A stretch of 64,000 nt of DNA from Rhodamnia argentea (Eukaryota; Streptophyta; Magnoliopsida; Myrtales; Myrtaceae): the NCBI RefSeq assembly GCF_020921035.1, contig NC_063156.1, positions 23,670,283-23,734,282 of the forward strand, in the 5' to 3' direction. Below, piece after piece: positions 1 to 15,830 of this stretch. Below the pieces are notes generated by a model, which was given only the letters and a program-made list of their open reading frames with translations, was not told the DNA's origin and searched no databases. Position 1 is the first letter of the stretch. The number at the start of each line of letters is the position of its first letter. Made by a program: the position numbers and the translations under genes.

Positions 1-438
1 AGAAACATAAATTGTGTGTAAGGCCTCGTGAATGAATAAATTCCGATTTGGCCCAAAAGGAAAGCTAGGATATGAATATCTTGATATGCCTGAAAAAAAA
101 AAACAAAGGAAAAAATGAACCAGTCATATAGCCACATAGGCTATGGAAGTGACTTATGTTCATTGAAACATATTCATCTACAAAATTTAATTTTAAATAG
201 ATCCAAGAAATTAAAATGTCAACAAAAGAACCAGGTGGTCCAGCCTGAAAGGTATAACTGCCTTCACAGCTCAGTGTCATATTAACAGTCATGATCAAAT
301 AGCCTCAACAATCTATGCATGAAAGGCATGAAGTCAGATTAATTAGCCCCAGCTATGAAAAGGTATTTGTCCACATTTGAAACATTTTGGCCCGAGCAAA
401 CTATGACAAGGTGACCAAGTAAATATGCACTGTTTTAC

Positions 439-5223
<4,785 letters not shown>

Positions 5224-5256
5224 CTTCTTCTTCTTCTTCTAAAACGGCTCAATCCG

Positions 5257-5258
<2 letters not shown>

Positions 5259-5309
<51 letters not shown>
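5259..5309. repeat. (TC)n microsatellite in CDKD 5' leader
   Basis: An uninterrupted TC dinucleotide array of about 25 repeats, 36 bases upstream of the CDKD start codon. It reads (GA)n on the coding strand and is preceded by CTT triplets at 5224-5240. Probably 5'UTR or core promoter. Such GA/CT arrays also occur at 17128-17142, 29976-30041, 36204-36223, 47225-47265, 57421-57454 and 57658-57686 in this window. Confidence 0.9.
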
Positions 5310-5310
<1 letters not shown>

Positions 5311-7025
5311 ACTTCTGGTTATTGTTTACGTTGGAAACGAATGGACTTTATGCGATCGATCTCCTCAAAGGTACTAATTTCTCAAGAAAACCGGGCACAA
5401 AGAATCAAGAAAACAACATAGAAGCAACGAAAAAGCAAAGGCTTTTAGGAGATGGAGGGGGAATCTCTATCTACGGCGTGAAGACGCCATTGCATAAGAA
5501 TTCAGGTTTCCAGCACAGAGTCTCTCTCATGTTCGAGAGAGAAAGAGAGAGAGCGAGCGTGCGCGTGGTGGGAGCGAGTGAAGAAAAAATCCTCTCGGTC
5601 GTTTTATGCTTCTCTTCTTTTTTGCTTTTTAATTGTTTATTTAACTTTGACCCAACGCATTAACGCAACGTCTCTGAATCAGTGTCGACGTCGCAAATTA
5701 TGGGGTTCGATAGGGGCATGTTCGTCTTTTCAGTGAGCGTCGGTTCCCAGTTTGGGCCTGGGCCATGATGAGATGACTTGCAATTCTCAGGCCCAGGTTA
5801 CGGTTCTCGGCTTATTTCCTTTTTTGTTTGCTTTGCCTTTTCGTGTATTAATCCGGTTCCTCAGCCAGATAATTGGGTTTCAGAATAGTTGCCAGCTTTC
5901 ATAAATATAATTGAATCAAAGGGAAATCCAAAGGATCTTCGAATGTGAAGTGACTTAGGCTTCCTTTGTTTTGGCGAACAACAGCTTCCCCAAAAGAAAA
6001 AATGTTCTGATTTTTTCAACATCCGGTGCTTGAAAAATAGATAAGCTAAGGCAAACATTTTCCGTCAATTGAAAAAACATCTTTATAACAAGGAAAAAAT
6101 GGCTCTCCTCCTTGTCCAGTGTACTTCCTCGGAAGCCCGCTCCTTCACCCTCTGCCTACCTGTTCCTCATTTCTCTTCGTCTACCGAGTTCATCCTCATC
6201 CTCCTCCACCACCTTCGGAGTTTCTCCTTCTCCCCCGCCGCCTTCACGTCCTTATTTGTAATGTCAAGCGCAATCGATTGGCCGACGCCGGGTGCATTTG
6301 TTTGAGTCAGTTGATTCGCACGTTTGGGTTAATCAACCAAAGCTATGATTGGTCGTCTCTGTCTTTTCTCATAGCTAGGTTCAAGAAATCGCGACTCCTG
6401 CAACAAAAACCCCCGACGGCAAGGTCCAAATCCCCCGAGGCTGAGGCCTAATCCTTGGTGCTCGAGTCGGGGTCCTCGACACTCGGGAAATAACTCGATG
6501 ATATAGCATGTGTACCTCTTACATCGCATGAGTAATGCCTATCCCTTTTGGAAAATAAAAGCAAGTAACAAAATATTTTCTAATTCATTTTTAGATTTAA
6601 CCCAAATACCGAAAAATATGTCATCTTGCTGGCAAATGACTTCTTGGAAAACGTTTTTGAGAAATGTCACTTTTTTGCTAAGCAAACGGAGCCTTACAGA
6701 AGAATTACCTACTGCACCTGAAATTATTTAATTTGCAGGGCTAACAATGAAAATCAAAAATATGCATACATATGCATATGTATGACTAAAAAACATGTAT
6801 ATACATTCGTATTTCATGTGATATTTATAAGCGGGGTGGATGAGGACCCATCGCCCCTTTAGTTGTTAGGTGCTCGATGTTATATTCATATGTATAAAAT
6901 CAGTAGGTCGAGGAATCATACCTACTTTAGGGTTGAAAACGTTGTTTCGAGGAAAAACTTACTTATAAGTTTAAGATAAATTGCACATAAGCAAAGACAT
7001 ATCTATGTCGTCGATCCCATCGAAT
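5310..7025. other. Intergenic, no gene recognised
   Basis: Probable CDKD promoter followed by AT-rich spacer. Short open frames here (for example 6069-6451) have low-complexity Pro/Ser content, no start context and no recognisable domain. I see no RNA gene. Confidence 0.6.
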
Positions 7026-7235
7026 GGCGAAGGATTCAGCAAAGCTGACTGTCCCCCTAATCAGACTGTGGGATGGTCAGTTTATAGCCACATTTACTAC
7101 TGTGGAAACTGAATCAATTCATTTGACTCTCCATTCCTTCTTTTTTTTCTTCTTTTGTGTGTTTTTATTTTGAGCTAAAATAAGAATTGACAAAAATTAT
7201 AAGAAGCCCACACAATCAAGGTTCTAATGAATGAT
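7026..7235 (+). repeat. Left terminal inverted repeat of the 3.2-kb element
   Basis: Pairs with 10030-10229 on the opposite strand. The outer part holds a small hairpin (CTGACTGTCCC against GGGATGGTCAG), and its partner has an equivalent hairpin at 10177-10211. Confidence 0.6.
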
Positions 7236-8359
7236 TATGTGGCTATTGTTCCTAAAATTACAAAAAAAAAAAATCTTAATAACTAAAAAAAATAGGAACG
7301 TAATTTTGACCTCATATTTATAACCACAAGATTTTTCAATCAATGAATGCTTTATACAAAACACGCAGTGATGTTGTGATAATTTTGAATTTATATTTCT
7401 GACCATACGATCTCTCAAAACGAGGAGATGGTGCGTGAGTCTACTGTTGAAATTGTATTGTCTTTGGCCGTCTTGTCAGATAAGCATTTCTTCCGTTGCA
7501 ACTCATTGATTGAATATTATCAATTGGATATGCTTCATTAGGACCTTGTATGACAACCTAAATTTCTACTTGAATTGACTTAACGGGTAGACTAGTGAAT
7601 TATCGAGTTTGGAGCAATCAAGATGGTGAATTGAGGATAAAATAATGTGGTAATGGACTATTCGAAGCGTGACAATAGTAGAAAATCTTGGAGCAACGAC
7701 TATCACTCTCTCGCCCCCTCGCGTGAACACCCCGAGCTCCCCCTTCCCTCATTCACTCCGCCCGCTCACTCCTCCCTCTCGGCTCGTCTCTCTCGCGCTC
7801 ATGCTCGAACCACCTCCGCTTGAGTTGACTTTAGCGACGCCGTGGATTAAGACTGGTGAGCCGTGTCTCAGCTCAACTCCACCTTTGCCCGCCATCAACC
7901 TGCCACGGCTCATTGCCTGCTCACTCGCTCGCCCACATTTCTTGCTCCACCCGCAACGCCCAAGAAGGAGGAGGAGGAGTTCAAGCTTGTTTCCTCGTCA
8001 TTCCCCCTCCCGTTTCTTTTAAACCCTTAGTAAGCTAGACAGATAGGTCTTCTACTCCTCCACCTGCCGAGGTTGTTTATCATTTCGGTGCACCAGTGCG
8101 CATCACACGTACATGGGAGGTGCGTACTGAGTTTGACCCTTCGTTTATGCGTTATGGGAGTCTGCGTACCACGGTGACAGTCGAGGCAGGATCGCAAAGT
8201 ATCAAGCACCACTTTATCACCATATACGTCTGAGGGTAAATTTAAAAAGAAAAGTTGTCGAATAAGGGCTGAAGTGTTCTTGTTTCAGAAAAGGGCTTAA
8301 GGGATTTTGGGTTTTTAATTTTCTGATTTATCTCCTTTGTTCTTCCTTTTTTTATTTTC

Positions 8360-8672
8360 CTCTTTTTTTGGCCTCCACCACCGCCCCCCTCTCTCTCTCC
8401 CACCACGCCTTCCTCACCCGGATCTAGCAAGCCCATGCTCAAATCGTGCCATCTCGTTGTTCTTTCCTTGTTTTCACTTTTCCTTCTTTTTTGGCCTCCA
8501 CCGCCGCTCTCTCCTCCTCTCTCTCTCCCCACCGCGCCCTTCCCTCACCCGGATCCAGAAGCCCATGCTCAAATCGTGCATCTCGTTGTTCCTTCCTTTT
8601 TTACTTTTTTTTTTTTGGCCTCCCACCACCTCTCTTCTTCTCTCTCTCCCCACCGCGAGCCATGCTCAAATC
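8360..8672. repeat. Two and a half tandem copies of a ~125-bp C/T-rich unit
   Basis: The unit begins TTTTTTGGCCTCC, runs through a CT-rich block, then CACCCGGATC, CCCATGCTCAAATC and CTCGTTGTTC. It is seen at about 8362, 8485 and 8612, the third copy being shortened. The Pro/Ser/Leu-rich open frames here come from this low-complexity repeat and are unlikely to be genes. Confidence 0.7.
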
Positions 8673-10029
8673 TCGCCTTCGCCGCCGTCAAGAATAAGAA
8701 GCACCTGGGCCACCGCTCCTCCACCTCTTCCTCTAGATCGAGCCCCATCTTTTTGCCCCAATAACATGATTTGATACCTTGCCGAGCTATCTCCTTTTGG
8801 ATTGGTTTTTGTTTAAGAGTCGATTGAGGGCAGAGTCGTCGCCCAACCCGGGCGAGGGCGACCATCACCCTTTCGACGTCGGCCAGGGAGGCGCTACGTT
8901 CTTCGTAGGCGATGAAAGGGACGTTGCATGAGAGAGAGATATAGACGGAGAATATTGGACTGTGGGGAAGAGTACGGTCAATTCAATAAAAATCTACGCA
9001 CAAGTGGAGATCGAATCGAGTGTCATCGAGCAAGGAGTGAGTGGTTTTGGTGGCAAAGAAAAGCAAAACTGAGTTAAAAAAAAAAGGTAGGGCGTCTCCG
9101 ACGCGAACATCCTCCGAGCGCGAACATCTTCAAACGCACCACCACCGGCTCGGCTGCGTTGGGCAAGGGTCGCCCTCTTGGGTGGGTGGGAGAACCTTGC
9201 CCTCGCCGGCACACATGGGTGGACCGTTTGCGTGGGATTCAATGGTGGCGGCAAGGGCTCCCCTTTATCACCCACAGATGGGGAAGGAAAAAAAGGAAAA
9301 GTAAAGAAAAAAGGAAAGAACAAAGGAAATAAATCAGAAATGCAAAAGACCCAAAACCCCTAGCGGCCCTTCGAAACACGAGGCTGGGCCTTAGTTCGCT
9401 TTTTAAGTTTTGTTTGAAATTTTCCCTACGTCTGAGGCTTAGGTTAGTGGCTAGGGCCACTCCCCTCTCCCCTAGCAGGTGAGCGCAGTGACGAGTCTGA
9501 CGACAACAGATACGACGACAACGAGGAGTAATGGAGCGCAGGATTGGGCGGTCCAATTGTACAACTAGGCTTTTGGAGGTTGGGTGACATGGCAGCTACT
9601 TTTTGACTGAGGCAGTGCGATGATTGGATGGAGATGATGGACCGCAGCTACTTTTTGATGTTGGCCGCGTGGTGATGTAGGGACGTCGATGGAGTACGTC
9701 AGTGGTGATATCTGGTTCCTTTTTTACTAACTCTCGTTGTTTGTTCCCGTTTTACTTTGGATAATGTACTTAAAACTGTTTATCATATATAAAAGTGAGT
9801 ATCTTTAGAATTTGTTGAGTAATCTTATTGTGTGCATGTTATACAGGTTAAGGAACCCTATAAATAAGGCCGTACCCTTAGGACATCATGTTTGCCTTTG
9901 TTTTTCATACACGCTGCCGATTGTTTTTATTTTATGGATTCAACATGTGCTCTCTATCAAATACATAACATAAGATTAAATAGAGCGCAAATAGTAAGCG
10001 GGTGGTGGGATCGGGAGGAGGTTGCCACA

Positions 10030-10229
10030 CCTTGATTGTGTGGGACCTCTTATAATTTTGTCTTCTAATTTTAGCTTACAAAAAATTACATAAAAAAAAA
10101 AGAAAATGGAGAGTCAAAATGAAGAAATCGGATCAATAAGTGATGCGATTTCCACAAACGAGATTTGTGGCCATTAGCCGATCGCCCACCGATTCTAAGG
10201 GGATGGTCGGCTAAGCAATATCCAACGGC
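10030..10229 (-). repeat. Right terminal inverted repeat of the 3.2-kb element
   Basis: Reverse complement of the left arm at 7026-7235. The order of landmarks is fully conserved, with small indels. Confidence 0.6.
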
Positions 10230-10370
10230 GAAAACTACTATTTCTTTTTTTTTTTCGCACGAAAGAATATTCCATGCATTGGTATGTTAGGACCGCCGGT
10301 CTCCTTAATTTACCCGAGAAACTCATCTCATTTTCGCTTTGACTATTCTTACGTTGTCTGCCGTCCCTTC

Positions 10371-10598
10371 TTCGCCTTTCACTTGTCAACTACCGCAACT
10401 TCCAAGAGACTCCTACGTGACCCCAGATCAATCGAACTTGGCAGATACAAGACAGTGAAGTCTAGTTGTGTGTATTGAACGAGAGATGCGTACTGCGTTT
10501 TGTTTCCTTCTTTTAATAAAATCTATTCCGATTTTCTCGTTCTTGGCCTTGCCTTTCACCTTTCCTCGTCAACGGCCGCGACTTTCCTGTGCACCAAG
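10371..10598 (+). repeat. Imperfect direct repeat upstream of the GST gene
   Basis: The string around GCCTTTCACTTGTCAAC (10375-10391) recurs as GCCTTTCACCTTTCCTCGTC at 10552, in both cases after a T/C-rich stretch and before a similar CGCAACTTCC / CGCGACTTTCC motif. It may be a duplicated promoter or leader segment. Function is unknown. Confidence 0.4.
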
Positions 10599-10720
10599 AT
10601 TCAAACTTCGCAGCATTTGACTAAACACGGCGGCCATCTTCTAGAACCCCGTCTCATATTTGTTTATACATGCGAGAGCGCCCGACTCGATCACCCTGCT
10701 CAGAACAAGAGAACACGACC

Positions 10721-12417
10721 ATGGCTAAGCTAAAGCTCATTGTCTCTGCGACGAGCCTGTTCTGCACGAGGGTCGAGTGGGCTCTGAAACTGAAGGGCCT
10801 CGAGTACGAGCTCATTGTTGAAGACTTTAGGAAGGGGAAGAGCGAGTTGCTTCTGAAGTCGAACCCAGTGCACAAGAAGGTCCCGGTGCTTTTGGACGAT
10901 GGGGTCGCGATTGCAGAGTCGCGAGTGATTCTGGAGTACATCGATGAGAAGTGGAAGGGAGGTGATCTTCATGTGTTGATGCCTCAAGACCCTTATGAGA
11001 GAGCTCAAGCTCGTTTCTGGGCTCAGTTTGCTGATGACAAGGTGACCCTTTTGACATTTTCCCCAAGTTTTGTTTTTCCTGTTCTGCGTCTGTTGTCTTG
11101 TTCACGTTACGATGAGTATGAGTGATGGTGAAGCAATTGTTTTACTAGACGCTTTTAGGGAAAATTCAAAGTATGTTTTGCAATCTGATGTATTTTCGTT
11201 TGTACACAGTTTTCAGTTGAATGACATTCACTTTTTTGCCCGCAAAAGTTGATTATGAAAGTCGAATTCAAATTGCCATGCCAATGATTCAACTCGAGTT
11301 CAAGCTTGTTGCTGAATTGGCTCGACTTTCTTTTAGACACTTCAATTGAATGTTTACTACAAAAGCACAAGACCTTGTGAAAAAGTTCTTCCGGTTTTGA
11401 GTTGCATTTCTATTGTCTGAGCAAAGGTCAAAGTTCCATGTAAGTTTTTCCTCTTTCTGATTGTGTGTGTACTTATCTTGCGATTTAATGCACGCTGGAT
11501 GCATCACAGAGAGTTCCTCTAAGACTAGAATATCCAGGAGAACCATATTAATGTAAAGGTTGGGAGTGGTGCCTTGATTCCCAAGATTCTTTGTTAGGAT
11601 ACATTACATGTATCAAGCTAAATGCCAGCTCCTGAACAGCAAGCTAATGGCAAGATCAATACCATATAATTACGGATAAAGTCTTCGTAATTGGGATTTT
11701 CACTTTCGGACAATGGGAAAAGCAATCTTGTGAGTTTTCCTCCATGAAAAGGTTTTATGAGGAAACCATATTAGCAACTGAGAAAGTCCATTAAAAAAAC
11801 GAACCCTATGGAGAAAACCAACCATAGAGGCGGCTTTGCCAAGGGGATTCCAACCCATGGATTAAAAGAGTTAAATCTTTCACAAAGTTGTAGATTTTCT
11901 GGCACCGAGATATATAGTTCATATCTTTGAGAGATACAGGACTTTATGCCATGCACGTTTGTGGCTACTGCAGAATTGGTTTCTCATCAAGCCAAATAGT
12001 TCTTCTTGATGACAAGCTTGTTCTCTTTTTTTCCCTCGCTGAGAACAGTGTGTCTTCGGCGTTTGGGGAGCCTGTCGTGCTGAAGATGGGCTAGAAAAGG
12101 AGAAAGCATTGGAGACTGCATTAGAGTCCTTTGCGTATCTCGAGAAGCAGATCGAGGGGAAGAAGTTCTTCGGGGGAGATAAGATAGGCTATTTGGATCT
12201 CGTAGCCGGTTGGATCCCGCATTTCCTCGGTGTCCTCGAAGAAGCTGGAGGCATGAAGATACTTGATGCTGGGAGGTTCCCATCCCTTCATGAATGGGCA
12301 CAAAACTTCAACGAAATCCCGCTGATTAAGGAATGTCTTCCACCTAGAGATATGCTGCTTAACTATATAACTGCTAGCCTGAGCTACTTGCGTTCCTTAT
12401 CAGCGAACAAGCCATAA
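10721..12417 (+). CDS. GSTU: Glutathione S-transferase, tau class
   Basis: Cytosolic enzyme that conjugates glutathione to electrophiles; tau GSTs act in detoxification and stress responses. There are two exons, 10721-11041 and 12049-12417, separated by a 1,007-base intron. The intron position after residue 107 (between the thioredoxin-like and helical domains) is usual for tau GSTs. The product is 229 residues, the normal length. The N-terminal domain has a candidate catalytic Ser12 in [15 protein letters not shown] (51-58, cis-Pro) and [11 protein letters not shown] (65-75), the Glu-Ser glutathione-binding motif. The C-terminal domain is seen from [13 protein letters not shown] to the stop. 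The usual Pro after the catalytic Ser is Leu here. An upstream in-frame ATG at 10670 would add 17 residues, but the family starts at 10721. Both exons are open; it looks functional. Confidence 0.93.
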
Positions 12418-13556
12418 AATGCACCCTTCATTTAAATTACTGGAGTCAGACAGAAAGTTGGGAAGGCGAGATGTTTTTCCCTCAGAGTGTTGCCTGTGTA
12501 TTTGAACCCTATTTTCCTATCTTATACTTGTAACCTTTTGATATGGTGCAATAATATGCTTATTCTGTTTGTGACCTTAATCAGCTTTCTCTTGGGAGAT
12601 TATAAGTGAATATATCCGTGGGATTACCCTTTTCTGGCGTAAGTTTCTGGAGGTTGAATGGGTTGGTTAAAAGTTGTATAGACCTGTGGGCAATGACATC
12701 TTATTCTGGATCATTAGTTCATCAAGGAAGGAGCTTCACCTTGGTCGGGCATTCTTTGAGCAAGGGTTTAGTTTGGTGGCTCTGGAAAACAAGCTACTAA
12801 AGTAGAAACACACATTTTAACAGAATTGCAAGGACGCTTTATAAAGTTGAAGGCATATGATGTTTGTGCAGTCTCTACGTGCCAATGTTTGACAACCCTC
12901 AGTGCTGAGTCTTCTATATAAACAAAACCAAGATTTTCACTGCCCCGCACTTCTGCCGGTCTAATGTTGAAGTCATGGCTCTGATTTACTTTTGGTAGAT
13001 TGGTAAGTTCTTTTTGTGCAGATGTATCCCCAACAAGAGTGCAGGTGTGTTGTGAAGTTTGAATTGGTAATCTAATGAAAAAACATTGAATCAGTTCTTG
13101 TGTGGTGTCATAGAATTCACCATCACTTACAGATTGTCGATGTGTGGAAATAGAATACGTAGCTTCAAAATGTCAAACCCAGATGCTTGTTAAACTTGCA
13201 GCATGTAAAGCACTTGAATCGAGGGTTTTTTAGCATGTTAAAGTGCAAAAGTGAGATACTTAGTTATTAGGGTTGGAATATTATTTTAGTTAACTGTTTT
13301 GCGGCTCTAATTATAAGTCACTTCAGGCACTTATCATCGTCTGTTTTGATTCTGCTTGTCAAGCCAACTGGCCCTCCTTTAGTTTTAATCCCTCAAGGTT
13401 GAAATGCACATAAATTGTACTAGATTCTTGGAGTTCTTCTCTTGATGATTATCCAACCTTTATCTCACCAATAACGACTAATCGTACACTTACTATGAAC
13501 TCTGTTGAATATCGGGTTGGAAAGTTCGCTGGCTTGAATCAATCTGCTTGCAAAAT
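12418..13556. other. GST 3' flank and spacer
   Basis: Contains the GST 3'UTR, with AATAAT-type signals near 12550, and AT-rich spacer. I see no further gene. The open frames of about 60 residues have no family signature. Confidence 0.6.
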
Positions 13557-14770
13557 TTAATCACTAGCAGTCCATTTGAGCAACAAGAACATGATGCCGC
13601 CTTCCACGGACTCGAAATGGAGGACTCTTCATGCTTTCGAGTCAACAAGTCAAAAAGATAATCTAATAGCTCCTTCCCGGATTGCTCCTTCAGGGTTCCC
13701 TCATTAACGGCTCTCCAACTCGAAGTTAACTCTTTGGCTCTTGCAGGGTTTCCTTCTGCGCTGTCTACAGGCAGCTCTACTACTTTCCCTATGCAAAAGC
13801 AACCATTCCTCTCCACTTGTATTTTTACTTCTTCGGGAGATGCAAGATACACTCGCATGTTGAAGTCATCCACTTTATCTTCCCTTATGCTCCCTTTAAC
13901 AGAACCAGGAAAAGGAAAAGGCAACTCGGTTTTGTCAAGCATTGATTCTCAGATTAGGCGAAAGAATCAGAAAAAAAAAATGTCACTTATCCCCCCAAAA
14001 AAAGAAAAAATCCGAAGCCGACACATGAGGTATGTTCATGTACAAGTCTCTGGCTTTTGTCGATGACACATCTCTTTTTTAGCCTCCCCTCTAAATTTTC
14101 AACATACAGTGGCAAGAATAGCCCTTGTGGATAGTATGTGTATGACTCACAGAGTATTGAGTCTGACTAGAGAAGCTGCCATTTCTTTAGCTGTTTCTCT
14201 TCTTGCCACTGTAGGCGCCTGACCTTCGCTGTTTTACACTCTTGTAGGGGAATCAATGACAATCCATCAAGAGCCAGTCCAATTCCTCGAGGCTGATTAT
14301 GATAAATGCATTTTCCAAGCGGCTATGCTCGATTCTAATGCCAGACTGGGCCATTTTCCTTTGGAAGTGCTCATCTAACCTCAGCTGTTTTGAGAAATCA
14401 AGTAACTTACTGCATCGTTTTGGGAGAATGACTCTCTTTCTACCCGCTCCAGAACAATGACGGAAAGTCTGACACACAGACTTGAACTAGATTCCTGCGA
14501 TGTAATATGACCAACGTTTTTCCACGGATGAAATTTCCGCTGAACGGTTTCAAGAATGTTTTGCACAGCAAGGAAAGTGTTGGGGCCAACAGAGCAACCG
14601 AAATCAGCGACATGGTAAGTCCTTTGAAGAGAACATATATTGGTATCGATATTTCTAGCTTCTGCCTGCTCGATGAATTCCCCAGCCCTCTCTATGATTT
14701 TTCTCTGCCAGAGGACTTCCTTGTTAATTCAGTTCTTCAAGTTTGGCTTGTGCTCGTTGATGATATGTAA
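13557..14770 (-). pseudogene. SABATH methyltransferase pseudogene, copy 1
   Basis: Two remnants of a SAM-dependent carboxyl methyltransferase (SABATH family). The final exon is at about 13557-13914: it reads SIREDKVDDFNMRVYLAS, continues through VERNGCFCIGKVVEL, and its end (FLLLK-type ending, stop near 13557) is reached only after a frame shift around 13610. An exon-2 remnant at about 14380-14770 keeps the SAM-binding motif VADFGCSVGPNTF and following helix but has an in-frame stop upstream and loses homology after about 60 residues. The central part (the aromatic-rich acceptor region seen in the neighbour gene) is missing. Non-functional. It is more diverged from the neighbour at 15831-17350 than that gene is from the copy at 28225-29963. 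Confidence 0.75.
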
Positions 14771-14849
14771 TGTAAATAGATTAGTGCTGTGAAAGGCTAC
14801 CGGAAAAAAAGGAGTTTTTGGAGTAGCTGTGAAGTCCTCCTCCATCCAT

Positions 14850-15033
14850 TGCATATGCTTTGGCCGGTTCACTGGACATTGCTTTGCAGCTTCTGCTTTG
14901 TTTTTCTATGTTGACTCACTTCGACGCCCTGATCGGATGAGGCTATATGCAATGGACGGTTCACTGGACATTGTTTTGCAGCTTGTGCTTTGTTTTTCTA
15001 TGTTGACTCACTTCGACGCCCTGATTGGATGAG
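14850..15033 (+). repeat. ~93-bp tandem duplication
   Basis: GGTTCACTGGACATTG through CTGATCGGATGAGGCT (about 14864-14943) is repeated at about 14958-15033 with only a few substitutions. Non-coding; lies between two SABATH copies. Confidence 0.85.
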
Positions 15034-15830
15034 GCTCGTCCCTCCCATGAAATAATCCATTTAAAACTCAACCTCTCTCTTCCCAAGGTGCTTTTACCAA
15101 AGATTGTTGCTTCAACTTCTACATTCTTCAGCAGGCAAACCACGCATTACATATAACAATCGGTTCCTCTGAATCGTGCAAAACCATGACAGCCTCCGCT
15201 ATTAGAAGAGGACACTTTGTCGAGTGGCTCTGTTTTCTTGCATCTTGATGTGGTTTGCTTTGAAGTTAGTGCTCGAAGATAGAATGAATCTGTTCGATAA
15301 CTTATGAATATTGCCTTTATGACAGGGCTTGCAAGAGAACGTTTAAAGCTTCCAACTTCCAAGGTTCCTTTTCCTTCCTTTAATTTCCCTAATCCTAGAG
15401 GACTCTTTAGCTTAGTCGGGTTGCAGAGCACGAGAGTTTAAACAATTACTTCTTGTGAGTGCTTATAGATTCAACTATTCCTTCCACCGGATCAGTTTGT
15501 TTTTATTGGAACGAGAATATGGATTTCTTGTTTATAAGAGCTCAGCGTCTCGTCCAAGGTTCTTTTTGGTTAGTGCTTAAAAGAAGAGTTCCATGGCCCT
15601 ATGCCTTATGTAATACCTCCAGCGAATGAATCAACAATTGCTAAGAGCTGAATGTGCACTCAGTTGGATTGTTCCTGACGATGTTCTCTAGACGTTGATG
15701 GTGGAAAGACTGGTAGCATTTGCAGATATATTTATTGAATATCTCTGTTGGAACAAGTTGAGAGATATTGAAGCAGCTTGTGCGGAAGGATGAAGCTCGA
15801 ATTTATGGGTCTTACTAGACCAACTTTCCC

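Larger units (their letters stand above)
7026..10229. mobile_element. Degenerate 3.2-kb DNA element with long terminal inverted repeats
   Basis: The sequence from 7026 to about 7235 reappears as reverse complement at about 10229-10030, in the same order. Shared landmarks are GACTCTCCATT (7126-7136 against 10109-10119), a local CCACA...TGTGG fold-back, a T-rich stretch, and CCCACACAATCAAGGT next to each inner end. Arms of about 200 bp with moderate divergence fit an old Mutator-like or similar non-autonomous element. No transposase frame is visible inside; the interior holds C/T-rich tandem repeats and GC-rich unidentified sequence. I could not find a target-site duplication, so the outer limits are approximate and the superfamily is open. 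Confidence 0.6.

Noticed and set aside
1..438. Last CDKD exon
   Set aside because: Searched the minus strand for the basic C-terminal tail expected after the phase-2 donor; no matching stretch found, so it is taken to lie outside the window.
8337..8868. Several overlapping frames of about 80-145 codons
   Set aside because: They arise from the CT-rich tandem repeat and are open on both strands in several frames, as expected for low complexity.
10670..10720. Upstream in-frame ATG of the GST
   Set aside because: Adds 17 residues that do not fit the tau GST N-terminus; the ATG at 10721 matches the family start.
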